The notes under the pieces: model-generated
The model's database searches: none
What the model saw: the letters and a program-made list of their open reading frames with translations, nothing else
What the model was told of the DNA's origin: nothing
Shown: one piece after another, positions 35,005-43,511 of the stretch
Position numbering within the stretch: the stretch's first letter is position 1
Layout of the letters: each line of letters begins with the position of its first letter
Assembly (NCBI RefSeq): GCF_005222785.1
Contig: NZ_STGH01000002.1
Span: forward strand, 558,001-622,000
DNA length: 64,000 bases
Direction: 5' to 3'
Source: Rhodobacter sp. SY28-1
Lineage (GTDB): Bacteria > Pseudomonadota > Alphaproteobacteria > Rhodobacterales > Rhodobacteraceae
Position numbers and translations under genes: made by a program

Positions 35005-35543
35005 CACCACGCCAGGCTCGATAGGGCGACTGCTGACCTGCATCCGCGACCCGGGTGGTGGGTGCGGTGCGGTGGAGACAAGCAAGCGTCTGGCGGCCTT
35101 CCAGCGCGATGGACCAGGACACAATTAGGCCCACTGTCGTCGCTCATTAGCCAAAGTCCAAGTCTCGCCACGCAGGTTAAGGTCCGCCTCGCGAAACTGC
35201 TCATATCCGATTGCTTTGCTCACGATGAGGCGTATGTGGCCGAGGTCCTTTGTGGGTCTAGCTGGATAGCTGGTCTGCCTGTTAGCTTGGGAGCTAGGGT
35301 AGACCGGTGCGCCTGGCTTCGTGGGGAGCGTTTCTGGTGGGTGTCTCGGGCGCTCCGGTATCCAGGTGACCCGGCACGTGGTTGGATCGCTATAGGAGCG
35401 TCTTTCGTGGGTTGGACGAGGTTCTTGAACCGGAAACGTATCTCGTGTTTTGGGATGAGGTCATCCCGGTCCGTCTCTCCTAATAGTATATGTATTTGTT
35501 CTTAGGGAAGTTAACGTATTCTACGAGAGACGGACCGCGGGAT
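35005..35543. repeat. Element B: second copy of the three-module non-coding element
   Basis: Module 1 (35005-35047), module 2 (GGGTCTAGCTGGATAGCTGG, 35254-35273) and module 3 (35452-35543) correspond to those of element A in the same orientation. The module 1 to 2 distance differs (207 against 143 nt), while the module 2 to 3 distance is nearly the same (179 against 185 nt). A further copy of ATCCGTCTCTC lies downstream at 35621-35631. Elements A and B bracket block 2 as direct repeats about 18.8 kb apart. Confidence 0.75.
35452..35543. other. Core of element B: inverted repeat around a 44-nt AT-rich loop
   Basis: GGGATGAGGTCATCCC (35452-35467) is the counterpart of the 16-bp palindrome in A, with the centre changed from CC to GG. 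The left arm continues GGTCCGTCTCTCC to 35480. After 44 nt of AT-rich sequence (35481-35524) the right arm is GAGAGACGGACC, followed by CG and GGGAT, so it pairs with a 2-nt bulge. Relative to A, one pair changed from A:T to G:C on both arms. That compensatory change argues that pairing or symmetry is maintained. Confidence 0.8.
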
Positions 35544-35654
35544 AGGTCAGCATTGATTACCGTTCCGGCTCGAAATCCTGGTGGCTCGGGTTTCGTTTGC
35601 TTGTGCGAACTCATACCGAGATCCGTCTCTCGGAGAAAATTCGGTTTTGAGGTC

Positions 35655-35885
35655 AGATCTGTCAACCCTATGACAACCCTCTGCTCAGCGAAGCCCTTGT
35701 TTTGTTGGGTTTTGGGTTGACCTCGACAACCTGGGAGAGGGTTGCCGTCAACGCTAGGGTTGCCCATTTCGACCGTTTCGGAATCAAAAACACGGTCGAC
35801 GACAACCCTTTTGGGCCATTTTCGGGCCTCAGGGTTTACCTACGTCAACCCGAAAATGACCGGTGGTAAACCCTCGGCAGCCCTC
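35655..35885. repeat. AACCCT/AGGGTT repeat cluster next to element B
   Basis: Within about 230 bp the heptamer CAACCCT or its complement recurs: GTCAACCCTATGACAACCCTC, written here in two parts as GTCAACCCTATG and ACAACCCTC near 35660-35680, GGGTTGAC near 35712, AGGGTTGCC near 35738 and 35757, GACAACCCT near 35801, and AGGGTTTACC near 35831, then GTCAACCCG and GTAAACCCTC to 35876. Copies occur in both orientations with irregular spacing. The arrangement resembles iteron or regulator-binding clusters. AGGGTTTACC appears again at 36257, beside the next operon. Confidence 0.6.
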
Positions 35886-36166
35886 AAGCAGCCTCTTCAG
35901 CGGCTGCCTTTGCAGCTTCGAACGCCTCGTTCGCGGCCTCTGGCGTCTCGAAGTTGCCGAGGTAAACCAGCTTCATTGCTCCCATTATCGACGTCTTGAA
36001 CGTTGTCCGTGCGAGCATATCAACACCGGGGTAGGGTTCTGAGGGCCACCCGATAGCCAGGTTGTTTGCTCTGTGGCTTTCCGCCGATCAGCCACTTCGG
36101 CGACCCGACACGCTCAGATCTTGACGCACTCGTTTCGGTTTGGACGCCGATTACTGCGTTGGCCAT
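35884..36166 (-). pseudogene. AP2-like small protein, probably frameshifted
   Basis: Two adjacent minus-strand frames look like one split gene. The first starts at ATG 36166 (MANAVIGVQTET ... SPKWLIGGKPQSKQPGYRVAL) and stops at TGA 36020-36022. The second starts at ATG 36018 and includes KLVYLGNFETPEAANEAFEA to a TGA at 35884-35886. YLGNFETPEAANEAF matches the last strand and helix of AP2-like DNA-binding domains (xLGxFxTxExAxxAY), known in phage and homing-endonuclease proteins. One frameshift would join them into about 93 residues. Alternatively the 44-aa second frame is a gene of its own. It lies beside the repeat cluster of element B. Confidence 0.4.
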
Positions 36167-36227
36167 GGGCGGAAAGCGGCCCTTCGTTCTTTGTAGCATT
36201 CGCGCCGGTGCTACCCCGGCAGAGCTT

Positions 36228-36255
36228 GCCCGTCCCGGCTGACACCAGGACGGGC
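36228..36255 (-). terminator. Hairpin after the catabolic operon
   Basis: GCCCGTCC (36228-36235) and GGACGGGC (36248-36255) form an 8-bp stem with a 12-nt loop, just beyond the stop codon of the last operon gene at 36262. There is no T-run, so it may be a weak or factor-dependent terminator. Confidence 0.5.
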
Positions 36256-36261
36256 CAGGGT

Positions 36262-37263
36262 TTACCCCAAAACGCTCGCCAGCTTCATCGGCTGACCCGA
36301 CTTGGCCGACTGGGTTGCGGCCTCGGCCATTGCCAGAGCCGCCACACCATCGTCGAGTGTCACGGGCAGCGCCGACCCTGCGTTTACCGCGGTCACAAAG
36401 GCAGCCCACTCGGCCGCGTAGGCGGGCATGTAGCGTTCGAGGAAGAAGTAGGTGGGCTTCGCGCCAGTAACGCCCGCAGTCGTCGATTTCACCACGGTGT
36501 TCTCCAGCATGTTCTGCGCCTGAAGAAGCCCTTCGGAGCCCAATAGTTCGACCCTCTGGTCGTAGCCATAGACGGCCCGGCGAGAGTTCTTGATCACGGC
36601 GATGCGGCCGTCGGCGTAGGTGAGGGTCACTACAGCGGTGTCTACGTCTCCGGCTTGACCGATGCCGGGATCGACGATCGAGGTACCGACGGCGCTGACG
36701 GTTACTGGGGCCGCGCCCATCAGGAAGTTCGCCATGTCAAAGTCATGGATCATCATGTCGCGGAAAAGCCCGCCCGAGACCTTGATGTAGGCGACCGGCG
36801 GTGGCGCGGGGTCGAACGAGGTGATCGACAGAAGCTCGGCTTTTCCGATCTCGCCCTTGTCCAAAGCGGCTTTCAGCGCGGCGAAGTTCGGGTCAAAGCG
36901 GCGGTTGAAGCCGATCATCACCGGCTTGCCGTTCTTGGTGGCGACCTTTTGGCACGCTTGGGCGCGGGCCAGCGACAGATCAACCGGCTTTTCGCACAGC
37001 ACTGCCCTTCCTGCCCTCGTCGCGCGTTCGATCAGGTCGGAATGGGTGTCGGTCGAGGTCGCGATCAAAACCGCGTCGATGGCTGGGTCGTTCAGGATCG
37101 CGTCGGTCGTGCGCGCCTCGGCCCCGTATTGCGCGGCCAGCTTGGCGGCGGCCTCAGTGTTGATGTCAGATACGGCGACAAGGGTCGATCCGGGGTTCGT
37201 GGTGATGGCGGTAGCGTGGACGCCGGCGATACGCCCGGCGCCGAGAAGGCCGACTTTCAGCAT
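36262..37263 (-). CDS. Gfo/Idh/MocA family dehydrogenase (inositol 2-dehydrogenase-like)
   Basis: A 333-residue NAD(P)-dependent oxidoreductase. The Rossmann motif is VGLLGAGRIAGVHA at the N-terminus. CEKPVDLSL near residue 97 carries the conserved EKP with its catalytic Lys. MIHDFDMANFLMG near residue 170 carries the Asp and His-containing active-site segment typical of inositol dehydrogenases. The sequence resembles IolG/MocA enzymes that oxidise inositols and their derivatives. It is the last gene of the eight-gene operon, 30 bp after the PanB-like gene. Confidence 0.92.
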   Translation of the reverse strand: MLKVGLLGAGRIAGVHATAITTNPGSTLVAVSDINTEAAAKLAAQYGAEARTTDAILNDPAIDAVLIATSTDTHSDLIERATRAGRAVLCEKPVDLSLARAQACQKVATKNGKPVMIGFNRRFDPNFAALKAALDKGEIGKAELLSITSFDPAPPPVAYIKVSGGLFRDMMIHDFDMANFLMGAAPVTVSAVGTSIVDPGIGQAGDVDTAVVTLTYADGRIAVIKNSRRAVYGYDQRVELLGSEGLLQAQNMLENTVVKSTTAGVTGAKPTYFFLERYMPAYAAEWAAFVTAVNAGSALPVTLDDGVAALAMAEAATQSAKSGQPMKLASVLG

Positions 37264-37293
37264 GGTTGAGTTCCTTGAGGTTGGTGACCGAGA

Positions 37294-38103
37294 CTATTGA
37301 TTGAGACCGGCCATGAAGGTTTCGAATTCGGAATCTGCCATGGCGACGTTGTGCTGCGGCTGCGGGTAGCCACCGGAGTTAACGTCTGCAATGAACTCCT
37401 TGAACGCGTTGATGCGTTCCTGTTCCAGCCGAGCGTATTCGGCGGCGAAGTTGCGGTAGGTCTTGGCGTGGCGGGGCTTGTGGCCGTCGGTGCAGCCAAG
37501 GACGTCTTCGGCGAACAGATACTGAGCGTCGGCTCCCGGACCTGCGCCCATGCCCAGCATGATCATCGACGTGTTTGCGCTGATGAAGGCAGCAAGGCGG
37601 TCGGGCACGACCTCAAGCTCCGCCCCGAAGGCTCCGATGGCTTCCAGTTGCTTGACGTGGTCCCAGACGGTCCGCGCCTCGGTCGCGGTCTTGCCCACAG
37701 CGCGCCAGCCGGTCCAGGTGATGAAGCTGGGGATCAGGCCAACATGGGCAACGATGGGGATGTGGTTGTCACAAAGCGCCTTCTGGATGTCCAAGCTGGC
37801 GGCGCAGTAGAAGCAGTCGCCGCCCATCGCGGTGAAGTGGAAGGCGGCGCGGAGGTAATCCTCGGCTGTGGCGAGTTTGCCGTAGGGACCGAAGGGCAGG
37901 CCCACCTGGACGAAGCAGCGCCCGGCAGCTTCGCGCATTTCGGGGGTGAAAAAGCGGGACTCAATGGACAGCATGTCGATGCCTGCCCCGTCGGCTGCCG
38001 CCGCCTCTTCCAGAGTGGTGACGTAAAGCATGGAGATCTTCTGCCCCCGTGCTTTCATCGCGCGGATGTCGTGGACGGTGGGGCGGTTGGCTTTGTGGAC
38101 CAT
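37294..38103 (-). CDS. PanB-like ketopantoate hydroxymethyltransferase family protein
   Basis: A 269-residue (beta/alpha)8 enzyme of the PanB/PEP-mutase superfamily. Signatures include KISMLYVTTLEEAAAADGAG at the N-terminus, IPIVAHVGLIPSFITWTGWRAVGKT (split here as IPIVAHVGLIP and WRAVGKT), and FGAELEVVPDRLAAFI. These correspond to the HVGL and ExVP positions of PanB. In a sugar-catabolic operon a biosynthetic role in pantothenate is unlikely. An aldol cleavage or transfer of a one-carbon or acyl unit from a keto acid intermediate is more plausible, but this is inference. Confidence 0.8.
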   Translation of the reverse strand: MVHKANRPTVHDIRAMKARGQKISMLYVTTLEEAAAADGAGIDMLSIESRFFTPEMREAAGRCFVQVGLPFGPYGKLATAEDYLRAAFHFTAMGGDCFYCAASLDIQKALCDNHIPIVAHVGLIPSFITWTGWRAVGKTATEARTVWDHVKQLEAIGAFGAELEVVPDRLAAFISANTSMIMLGMGAGPGADAQYLFAEDVLGCTDGHKPRHAKTYRNFAAEYARLEQERINAFKEFIADVNSGGYPQPQHNVAMADSEFETFMAGLNQ

Positions 38104-38105
38104 GA

Positions 38106-38879
38106 TTACACTGTAAAGGCTGTGCGGAAGGCTTCCAGGGCAGCCTCCTCATCGCCCTTGGCGATGGCCTCCATGCCGACAGGGCCGGAATAACCCATGG
38201 CTTTCAGGGCCTGGGCGACGCCGTAGTAGTTGATCTCTCCCGTTCCCGGTTCGCAGCGGCCCGGGTTGTCGGCGACCTGCACTTCGCCGATCCACGGGAG
38301 GCAAGCCTCGCACCAGCGGATCAGATCGCCCTCGCCGATTTGCGTATGGTAGAGATCGAGGTTGATGCGCAGCTGTGGGCGGTTCACGGCGGAGACGAGG
38401 CCAAGGACGGCGGCGGTGGAGCCGAAGGGGCATCCCGGGTGGTCAATGGGGTTCAGGTTTTCCAGTGTGAAGACCTGGCCCTCGGCTTCGGCGAGATCGC
38501 AGATGCGGTGTAGCGTGTCGCGAGCGCGTTGTTCCATCCCGGGGGCGAAGGCCCCGATCTGCGGGATCGGGATGCCCATGTCGCCAAGGCCGGTGCCGTG
38601 CAGGTTGAGACGGTGGACGCCGAGGCGCTTGCCGACCTTTGCGGTTTCCTTCGCAGACGCTAGGAGCATCTCGCACCCTTCGGCATCCGTCAGGCGGCCC
38701 TGGAGGTAGCCGTTCATGATGGTGAAGGTCGCCCCGGTCTTCTCCAGCGCGGCCAGCTCCCAGTTCGGCCAATTCCAAAGGCCAACACCGAAGCCCATTT
38801 CCTTGAGCCGTGAAGTGCGCCAGGCGATGGGGCGGTCGCGCCACAGCATTTCGGCGCAGGCGGCGAGTTGGAATGTCAT
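38106..38879 (-). CDS. Hydroxypyruvate-isomerase-like TIM-barrel protein
   Basis: A 257-residue xylose-isomerase-like TIM barrel. Key elements are LNLHGTG, FTLENLNPIDHPGCPFGS with the metal-binding Glu, INLDLYHTQIGEGDL with Asp and His, VQVADNPGRCEPGTGEINY, and the C-terminal GPVGMEAIAKG with a final Glu. This is the pattern of hydroxypyruvate isomerases and related sugar isomerases or epimerases. It follows the Rieske gene by 1 bp and precedes PanB-like by 2 bp. It probably isomerises the keto sugar or inosose produced by the dehydrogenase. Confidence 0.88.
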   Translation of the reverse strand: MTFQLAACAEMLWRDRPIAWRTSRLKEMGFGVGLWNWPNWELAALEKTGATFTIMNGYLQGRLTDAEGCEMLLASAKETAKVGKRLGVHRLNLHGTGLGDMGIPIPQIGAFAPGMEQRARDTLHRICDLAEAEGQVFTLENLNPIDHPGCPFGSTAAVLGLVSAVNRPQLRINLDLYHTQIGEGDLIRWCEACLPWIGEVQVADNPGRCEPGTGEINYYGVAQALKAMGYSGPVGMEAIAKGDEEAALEAFRTAFTV

Positions 38880-38880
38880 G

Positions 38881-39192
38881 TCAGACCTCGATCCAGACTT
38901 CGCCGTCCTGCACGCGGACGGGGAAGGTTTTCAGGTTGATGCAGGCCGGCGCGCGTTTCGCCTCACCCGTGCGGTAGTCGAAGGTAGCGTTGTGCTTCGG
39001 GCACTCGACGGTGCCCTCCATGACAAGGCCATCGCAGAGATGGACCTTCTCGTGGCTGCAGATTCCGTCCATCGCGTGGAAGGTGTCATCCTCGGATCGG
39101 ACAAGGACAAAGGTCTGCGACCCGTGGTCGAAGCGGATCAGGTCATCAAGGTCGATGTCGTCGGTGGCGCAGGCGCGGATCCAGTTGGGCAT
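38881..39192 (-). CDS. Rieske [2Fe-2S] ferredoxin (MocE-like)
   Basis: A 103-residue soluble ferredoxin. The cluster ligands are C and H in DGICSHEKVHLCDG and in ECPKHNATFD, the CxH and CxxH halves of the Rieske motif. The start MPNWIRACATDDI at 39192 gives the usual length; the extension to 39225 is not family-like. In rhizopine catabolism MocE is a comparable ferredoxin feeding an oxygenase. Here the likely partner is the membrane di-iron oxygenase encoded at the head of the same operon. No ferredoxin reductase is present, so electrons must come from elsewhere. Confidence 0.92.
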   Translation of the reverse strand: MPNWIRACATDDIDLDDLIRFDHGSQTFVLVRSEDDTFHAMDGICSHEKVHLCDGLVMEGTVECPKHNATFDYRTGEAKRAPACINLKTFPVRVQDGEVWIEV

Positions 39193-39293
39193 GGCTTCTC
39201 TCGGGGTTGAAAATGCCCCGGCCAAAGGGAAGGGCTAGGCCGGGGCAGAAGTCGGCGCGCGGGCGGCAATCCGGGCAACCGACAGGGAGACTG

Positions 39294-40109
39294 TTACGCA
39301 GGCGGCGGCGGGTGGCCGTCGTGGGCAGCCATGTAGCCTTCGATCTCGGCTTCAAGGCTGGCCATGCTGGCACCACCGGCCATCAGGTCGGTGATCTCTT
39401 CGCGGGTTTTCTCGCCCTTCTTGAAGTCGGCGGCGACCGCCCCGCGGATCAGAACGGCGAAGTGGTCGCCGACGGCCATCGCATGCATCACCTGATGGGT
39501 GATGAAGATCACGGCAAGGCCCCGGCGTTTCGCCTCGTTCACGATGCGCAGGACGTGGGTCGCCTGTTTCACGCCAAGGGCGGCGGTGGGTTCGTCCAGA
39601 ATCAGGACACGCGCACCGAAATGGACGGCCCGCGCGATTGCCAACGACTGGCGCTCGCCGCCCGAGAGGCCACCGACAAGTCGGTCGCCATCGGTAATTC
39701 GGGTGATGCCCATGTCCTGCACGGCCTTGACCGCAACACCGTTGGCGGTCTTCCGGTCATAGACCTTGAAGGGACCGAAGCCCTTGGTCGGTTCGACGCC
39801 GACGAAGAACGACCGCCCGATGGACATCAGCGGGAAGGTGCCGCCGAACTGGTGGACGGTGGAAATCCCGGCCTCTTGCGCCGCGCGGGGGGTGGGCAGG
39901 CTGACCGGTGCCCCGTCCATCTCGATCACCCCGGACGAGGGCTGGTGCACACCCGACATGATCTTGATCAGCGTCGACTTGCCCGCGCCGTTGTCACCCA
40001 GAAGGCACAGGACCTCGCCCGGGCGGACCTCCAGCGTGATGTCATGCAGAACATCGATGGGGCCGAAGCTTTTGTTCACGCCCCGCAGGGCAAGGATCGG
40101 AGCGGCCAT
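39294..40109 (-). CDS. Sugar ABC transporter ATP-binding protein
   Basis: A 271-residue single-domain ATPase. Walker A is LLGDNGAGKSTLIKIMSG near residue 37, the Q-loop is STVHQFGG, the ABC signature is GGLSGGERQSLAIARA, Walker B is VLILDEPTAALG and the H-loop is VIFITHQV. It resembles the N-terminal half of RbsA/XylG-type ATPases; such single-domain forms (FrcA-like) are normal in alphaproteobacteria. ATG at 40109 shares a base with the permease stop. The frame to 40583 is only read-through into the permease. Confidence 0.95.
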   Translation of the reverse strand: MAAPILALRGVNKSFGPIDVLHDITLEVRPGEVLCLLGDNGAGKSTLIKIMSGVHQPSSGVIEMDGAPVSLPTPRAAQEAGISTVHQFGGTFPLMSIGRSFFVGVEPTKGFGPFKVYDRKTANGVAVKAVQDMGITRITDGDRLVGGLSGGERQSLAIARAVHFGARVLILDEPTAALGVKQATHVLRIVNEAKRRGLAVIFITHQVMHAMAVGDHFAVLIRGAVAADFKKGEKTREEITDLMAGGASMASLEAEIEGYMAAHDGHPPPPA

Positions 40110-41113
40110 CACTTGGCTCCTTTCTTCGGCGCATAGGACAGCGCCATCTTGCGGAAGGTGTTGTTCATCAGAACCGCGCCTAAGAGGAGGACGCCAATGA
40201 TGAGCGAGGACCAGTTCCGGTCGAAATCGGTATAGTAGATGCCCTGGGTGACCACCGCGAAGGTGATCGTGCCGAAGAAGATGCCCACCACCGAGCCGAA
40301 GCCGCCGGTCAAGAGCACCCCGCCCACGACGACCGCGATGATCGAGTTGAAGATGAAGCTCTGCCCGCCCGCGACCTGGGCCGAGTTGTAGAGGATCGCC
40401 TGGCACATGCCGACGAAGGCCGCCGAGGTGGACGACAGGACGAACAGGATCATCGTCAGCCGGTCGGTCGGGATCCCTGCGTTGCGGGCAGAAACCTTGT
40501 CGCCTCCCATGGCGAAGATCCAGTTTCCGAACGGGCTGAAGTGGACGAAGAAGATGTAAAGCGCCGTAAGGGCCAGCCACCAAAGCACCATCACCTGCAA
40601 TTGACCGCCCATGACGAAGTCACCAAAGATCGCCTTGGTCGGGCCTTCGGTGGTCAGCGCGACCGAGGTCGATTTGGTGATCAGCACCGTCAGTCCCAGC
40701 ACGATGCCCTGCACGGCGAAAAGGCTGCCAAGGGTGACGATCAGCGACGGCACTGCGGTCTTGATGACCAGAAATCCGTTCACCAGGCCGACCACGACGC
40801 CAAAGCTTAGCGCGACGAAGATGCCCAGCCAGATCGGCAGGCCATAGTGACCCGAGATGACGGCCACGGTCATCGCTCCGAACGGCACCATGGCACCGAC
40901 TGAGATATCAAGCTCTCCGGCGATCATCAGCAGGCCCAGCGGAATGGCGATGACGCCGAGGTTTGCGGCGACGTTCAGCCAGCTCGACATGCCGGCGGGT
41001 TTCAGGAACGTGAGACCGCCGAAGATGGCGAAGAAGATCAGGACGGCGACCAGGCCAAGCGCGGCCCCGGCCTCGGGGCGGCGCAAGAGCCCGCCAAGGG
41101 AAATGCTGGACAT
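40109..41113 (-). CDS. Sugar ABC transporter permease
   Basis: A 334-residue permease of the ribose/xylose (BPD_transp_2) type with about ten membrane spans. Signatures are AANLGVIAIPLGLLMIAGELDISVG, given here in parts as LLMIAGELDISVGAMV, then SLIVTLGSLFAVQGIVLGLT and the EAA-like region FIFNSIIAVVVGGVLLTGGF. The start at 41113 (MSSISLGG) is the family start; the extension to 41164 is not. It works with the ATPase and binding protein to import a pentose- or cyclitol-like sugar. Confidence 0.95.
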   Translation of the reverse strand: MSSISLGGLLRRPEAGAALGLVAVLIFFAIFGGLTFLKPAGMSSWLNVAANLGVIAIPLGLLMIAGELDISVGAMVPFGAMTVAVISGHYGLPIWLGIFVALSFGVVVGLVNGFLVIKTAVPSLIVTLGSLFAVQGIVLGLTVLITKSTSVALTTEGPTKAIFGDFVMGGQLQVMVLWWLALTALYIFFVHFSPFGNWIFAMGGDKVSARNAGIPTDRLTMILFVLSSTSAAFVGMCQAILYNSAQVAGGQSFIFNSIIAVVVGGVLLTGGFGSVVGIFFGTITFAVVTQGIYYTDFDRNWSSLIIGVLLLGAVLMNNTFRKMALSYAPKKGAK

Positions 41114-41190
41114 CGGCTGCCCCCTGTTTTGAGTTGGGAAAGTTCGGCGAAACCCGGCCCGCATCGATGAGCGGACCGGGTAGAGGCGCT

Positions 41191-42162
41191 TTAGCGCGCG
41201 CCCAGTTTCACGCCGGCCAGCGTGGCGTCGATGTTGGACGCATCGACGATGCCCGGGCCGGTCAGCACCGGGAACACCGGCAGATCGGTGCCGAAGTCGA
41301 TGGCCGATGCCAGAAGGCTTACCGCAAGGAAGGACTGCAGATAGGGCTGCTGGTCGATGGCAAAGCCCTGCGTGCCGCCCTTGATGCGGTCCAGACCGGC
41401 CTGGTTCATGTCGAACGACCCCAGCATGGCAGGGGTCGCCTGACCGGCCTGGGAAACCGCAATCGCTGCGCTGTCCGCATCGCCGGCCGAGATCGTGATG
41501 ACGCCATCAACCGTCGCGTCTTTGATAAGCTCTGCCTTGATGGCCTCGGCCACGGCCGTTGCATCGCCGAAGCTCGTGGTCGGCAGCGGCAGTTGGGTGC
41601 CCTTTCCGCCCGCAGCGACAACGCCTTCGATCACGCCCTTACAGCGCGCTTCGGTATTGGCCGCACCTGGCAGGGTGTTCACGCAGATCACGTTCTTCTT
41701 GCCGGCCTTGCCGAAATATTCGCCGCCCGCCAGACCGGCGACATATTCATCCGACCCGACATAGTTGATCGCGCCCAGTTCGGTGGCCTTGTCGGCGCCG
41801 CCTGCGTTCATCAGGATCACGGTGATCCCTGCCGCGATGGCTTCCTTGATCGCCGGATCTTCGGCTTCGGGCACCCAGTTCGGAATGACCAGGCCATCGA
41901 CTTCCATGGAAATCGCGGTGCGGATCAACTGAACCACGTCAGGCGCGAAGTTGTCGTAGTTCACGAGACGCAGGTAAGTCACCTTGCCGCCATTGGCTTC
42001 GACCGCCGGGGTGGCGTCGTCGATGCCTTTCTTGATGATGTTCCAGAAGGCGTCGTCGTTCGATCCGCCGATGACAGCAATTTCCGCCGACATCGCAGCC
42101 GATCCCGCCGACACCAGCGCCGTGGTCGCCAGAACCTTGGCGATGGTTTTCATGAAGCTCAT
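41191..42162 (-). CDS. Periplasmic sugar-binding protein of ABC transporter
   Basis: A 323-residue exported protein. The signal peptide (MKTIAKVLATTALVSAGSAA, cleavage after SAA or MSA) precedes a Peripla_BP_4-type ligand domain, IAVIGGSNDDAFWNIIKKGI at its start. Other family marks are GLVIPNWVPEA, ITVILMNAG, VDGVITISAGDADSAAIAV and FAIDQQPYLQSFLAVSLL. The last one is the usual ribose-type hinge segment. A GGAGGAG site lies 8 nt before the start at 42162. The ligand is probably a cyclic polyol or methylated sugar, given the operon. Confidence 0.94.
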   Translation of the reverse strand: MSFMKTIAKVLATTALVSAGSAAMSAEIAVIGGSNDDAFWNIIKKGIDDATPAVEANGGKVTYLRLVNYDNFAPDVVQLIRTAISMEVDGLVIPNWVPEAEDPAIKEAIAAGITVILMNAGGADKATELGAINYVGSDEYVAGLAGGEYFGKAGKKNVICVNTLPGAANTEARCKGVIEGVVAAGGKGTQLPLPTTSFGDATAVAEAIKAELIKDATVDGVITISAGDADSAAIAVSQAGQATPAMLGSFDMNQAGLDRIKGGTQGFAIDQQPYLQSFLAVSLLASAIDFGTDLPVFPVLTGPGIVDASNIDATLAGVKLGAR

Positions 42163-42265
42163 TGGTCTGTCTCCTCCCTTGGTCCGCCGCTTTGGCGGGT
42201 TGTTGATCCTGGGTGTTCACCACCTGGCCTGCCTCCTCGACCGGCCGGTGGAATGCTGTGATGGG

Positions 42266-43282
42266 TTAGGTGCGGGCCGCCTTGGCGTTCAACCGCTCTT
42301 TCTTCTTCTGGAAGCGCGCGTTCATCCGCGCCTCGCCCTCTTTCGAGCCGTCGTGCCAGTAGCCGAACCACTTATCCAATGGGATCAGTCCGTCGCCGCC
42401 GTAGTTCACCTCGAAATACTTGTGGTGCAGGTAATGGGCGTAGGCGTGGCTATCGAGCGGGGTGCTTTCGGTCACTTCCAGCTTGTCGAAACCGATATGG
42501 CCGTTCACCGCACCAAAACCCGCAAGGTGCAACTGATACATCGCAAGCAGCGGGTTCGACGGGATTATCAGGTGCCAGAAGGCGACCGCATGATAGAGGA
42601 ACCCTTCCACCGGGTGCATCGAAAGCGACGACCAAGGCGACGGGTTGACCGAGTTGTGGTGGACCGAGTGGATCCATTTATACAGGATCGGCACATGGAT
42701 CAGCCGGTGGATGCAGAAGAAATGCACCTCGTGGATCGCCGGGCTGATCAGCGCCAGCACCACCAGCCAAGGCCAATGCGTCTCCCACGGCAGCCAGACA
42801 GCCCAGCTGTTGGCAAAGACCCAGAGGAACAGCACCTCGACCAGAGTCCACAGCGGGATCGACACGAAGAACGACCGCAGGAAGTTGTCGATGTTCTGGC
42901 TTTTGAACCAGAAGACATCCGAGGGCTGATCCGACGGGAACTTGCCATTGTATTTGAACCGCGTGCCCTGCTTGCGGCGGACATACCAGAAGAGCTCAAC
43001 CGAACCGTAGAAGACAAAGATGGCGGTGGCGTTCACGGCGTAAAGCCAAAGCGCCCAACCCCAGGACAGGGTCTGCATCGTGGCCACATCCGGCACGACG
43101 AAGAACCACCAGACCAGTGCCGTCGCCATGTGGAAGGCGTTCCACGGGAACAGGTATTCGGGAATCCAGGCCAGAACTTTCGGCAGGCTGAATGGACGGC
43201 GCCAGAAGGGCGGCAACTCCAAATGGGCCGTGGGTGCCCAGTCGCCGCGCTTGTTGCGGGTGCCGAATTGCAGATCGTCCAT
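42266..43282 (-). CDS. Sterol desaturase / fatty acid hydroxylase superfamily membrane di-iron oxygenase
   Basis: A 338-residue membrane protein with about four spans and the superfamily's histidine clusters: HEVHFFCIHRLIH, then HSVHHNSVN, then HYLHHKYFE. These eight-plus histidines should bind a di-iron centre that activates oxygen for C-H hydroxylation or O-demethylation. The start at 43282 has GGGAGG before it; the extension to 43366 lacks a site. It heads the operon. The Rieske ferredoxin of the same operon could supply electrons. Placement with a sugar transporter and no lipid gene suggests a cyclitol or methylated sugar as substrate rather than a sterol. Confidence 0.9.
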   Translation of the reverse strand: MDDLQFGTRNKRGDWAPTAHLELPPFWRRPFSLPKVLAWIPEYLFPWNAFHMATALVWWFFVVPDVATMQTLSWGWALWLYAVNATAIFVFYGSVELFWYVRRKQGTRFKYNGKFPSDQPSDVFWFKSQNIDNFLRSFFVSIPLWTLVEVLFLWVFANSWAVWLPWETHWPWLVVLALISPAIHEVHFFCIHRLIHVPILYKWIHSVHHNSVNPSPWSSLSMHPVEGFLYHAVAFWHLIIPSNPLLAMYQLHLAGFGAVNGHIGFDKLEVTESTPLDSHAYAHYLHHKYFEVNYGGDGLIPLDKWFGYWHDGSKEGEARMNARFQKKKERLNAKAART

Positions 43283-43511
43283 CCTGGTCCTCCCTTCGCG
43301 TTCCGGTGCTGGATCAGGCGGCACAAGCGCTTCCACCCAGGGAAATGTCCCTTGGCTGCGGGCCACTTGGGACCGCGTTTTTCGCTCTTGTGCTGTCTTC
43401 CTCCGCAGGGCGAGAGACTCAGTTTCTCACCCGGTCTTGATGCGGGAAAATAAGCGCCTTGACGGAAATCAAATCAACCCGCCATGATAGCGGATACACT
43501 AAAATGTCGCA

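Noticed and set aside
37294-38103. Annotation of the PanB-like gene as pantothenate biosynthesis
   Set aside because: It is embedded in a LacI-controlled sugar operon with no other pantothenate gene, so a catabolic role is more likely.
41984-43453. Open frame of 489 codons on the plus strand
   Set aside because: Antisense to the di-iron oxygenase gene; repetitive Arg/His composition without motif.
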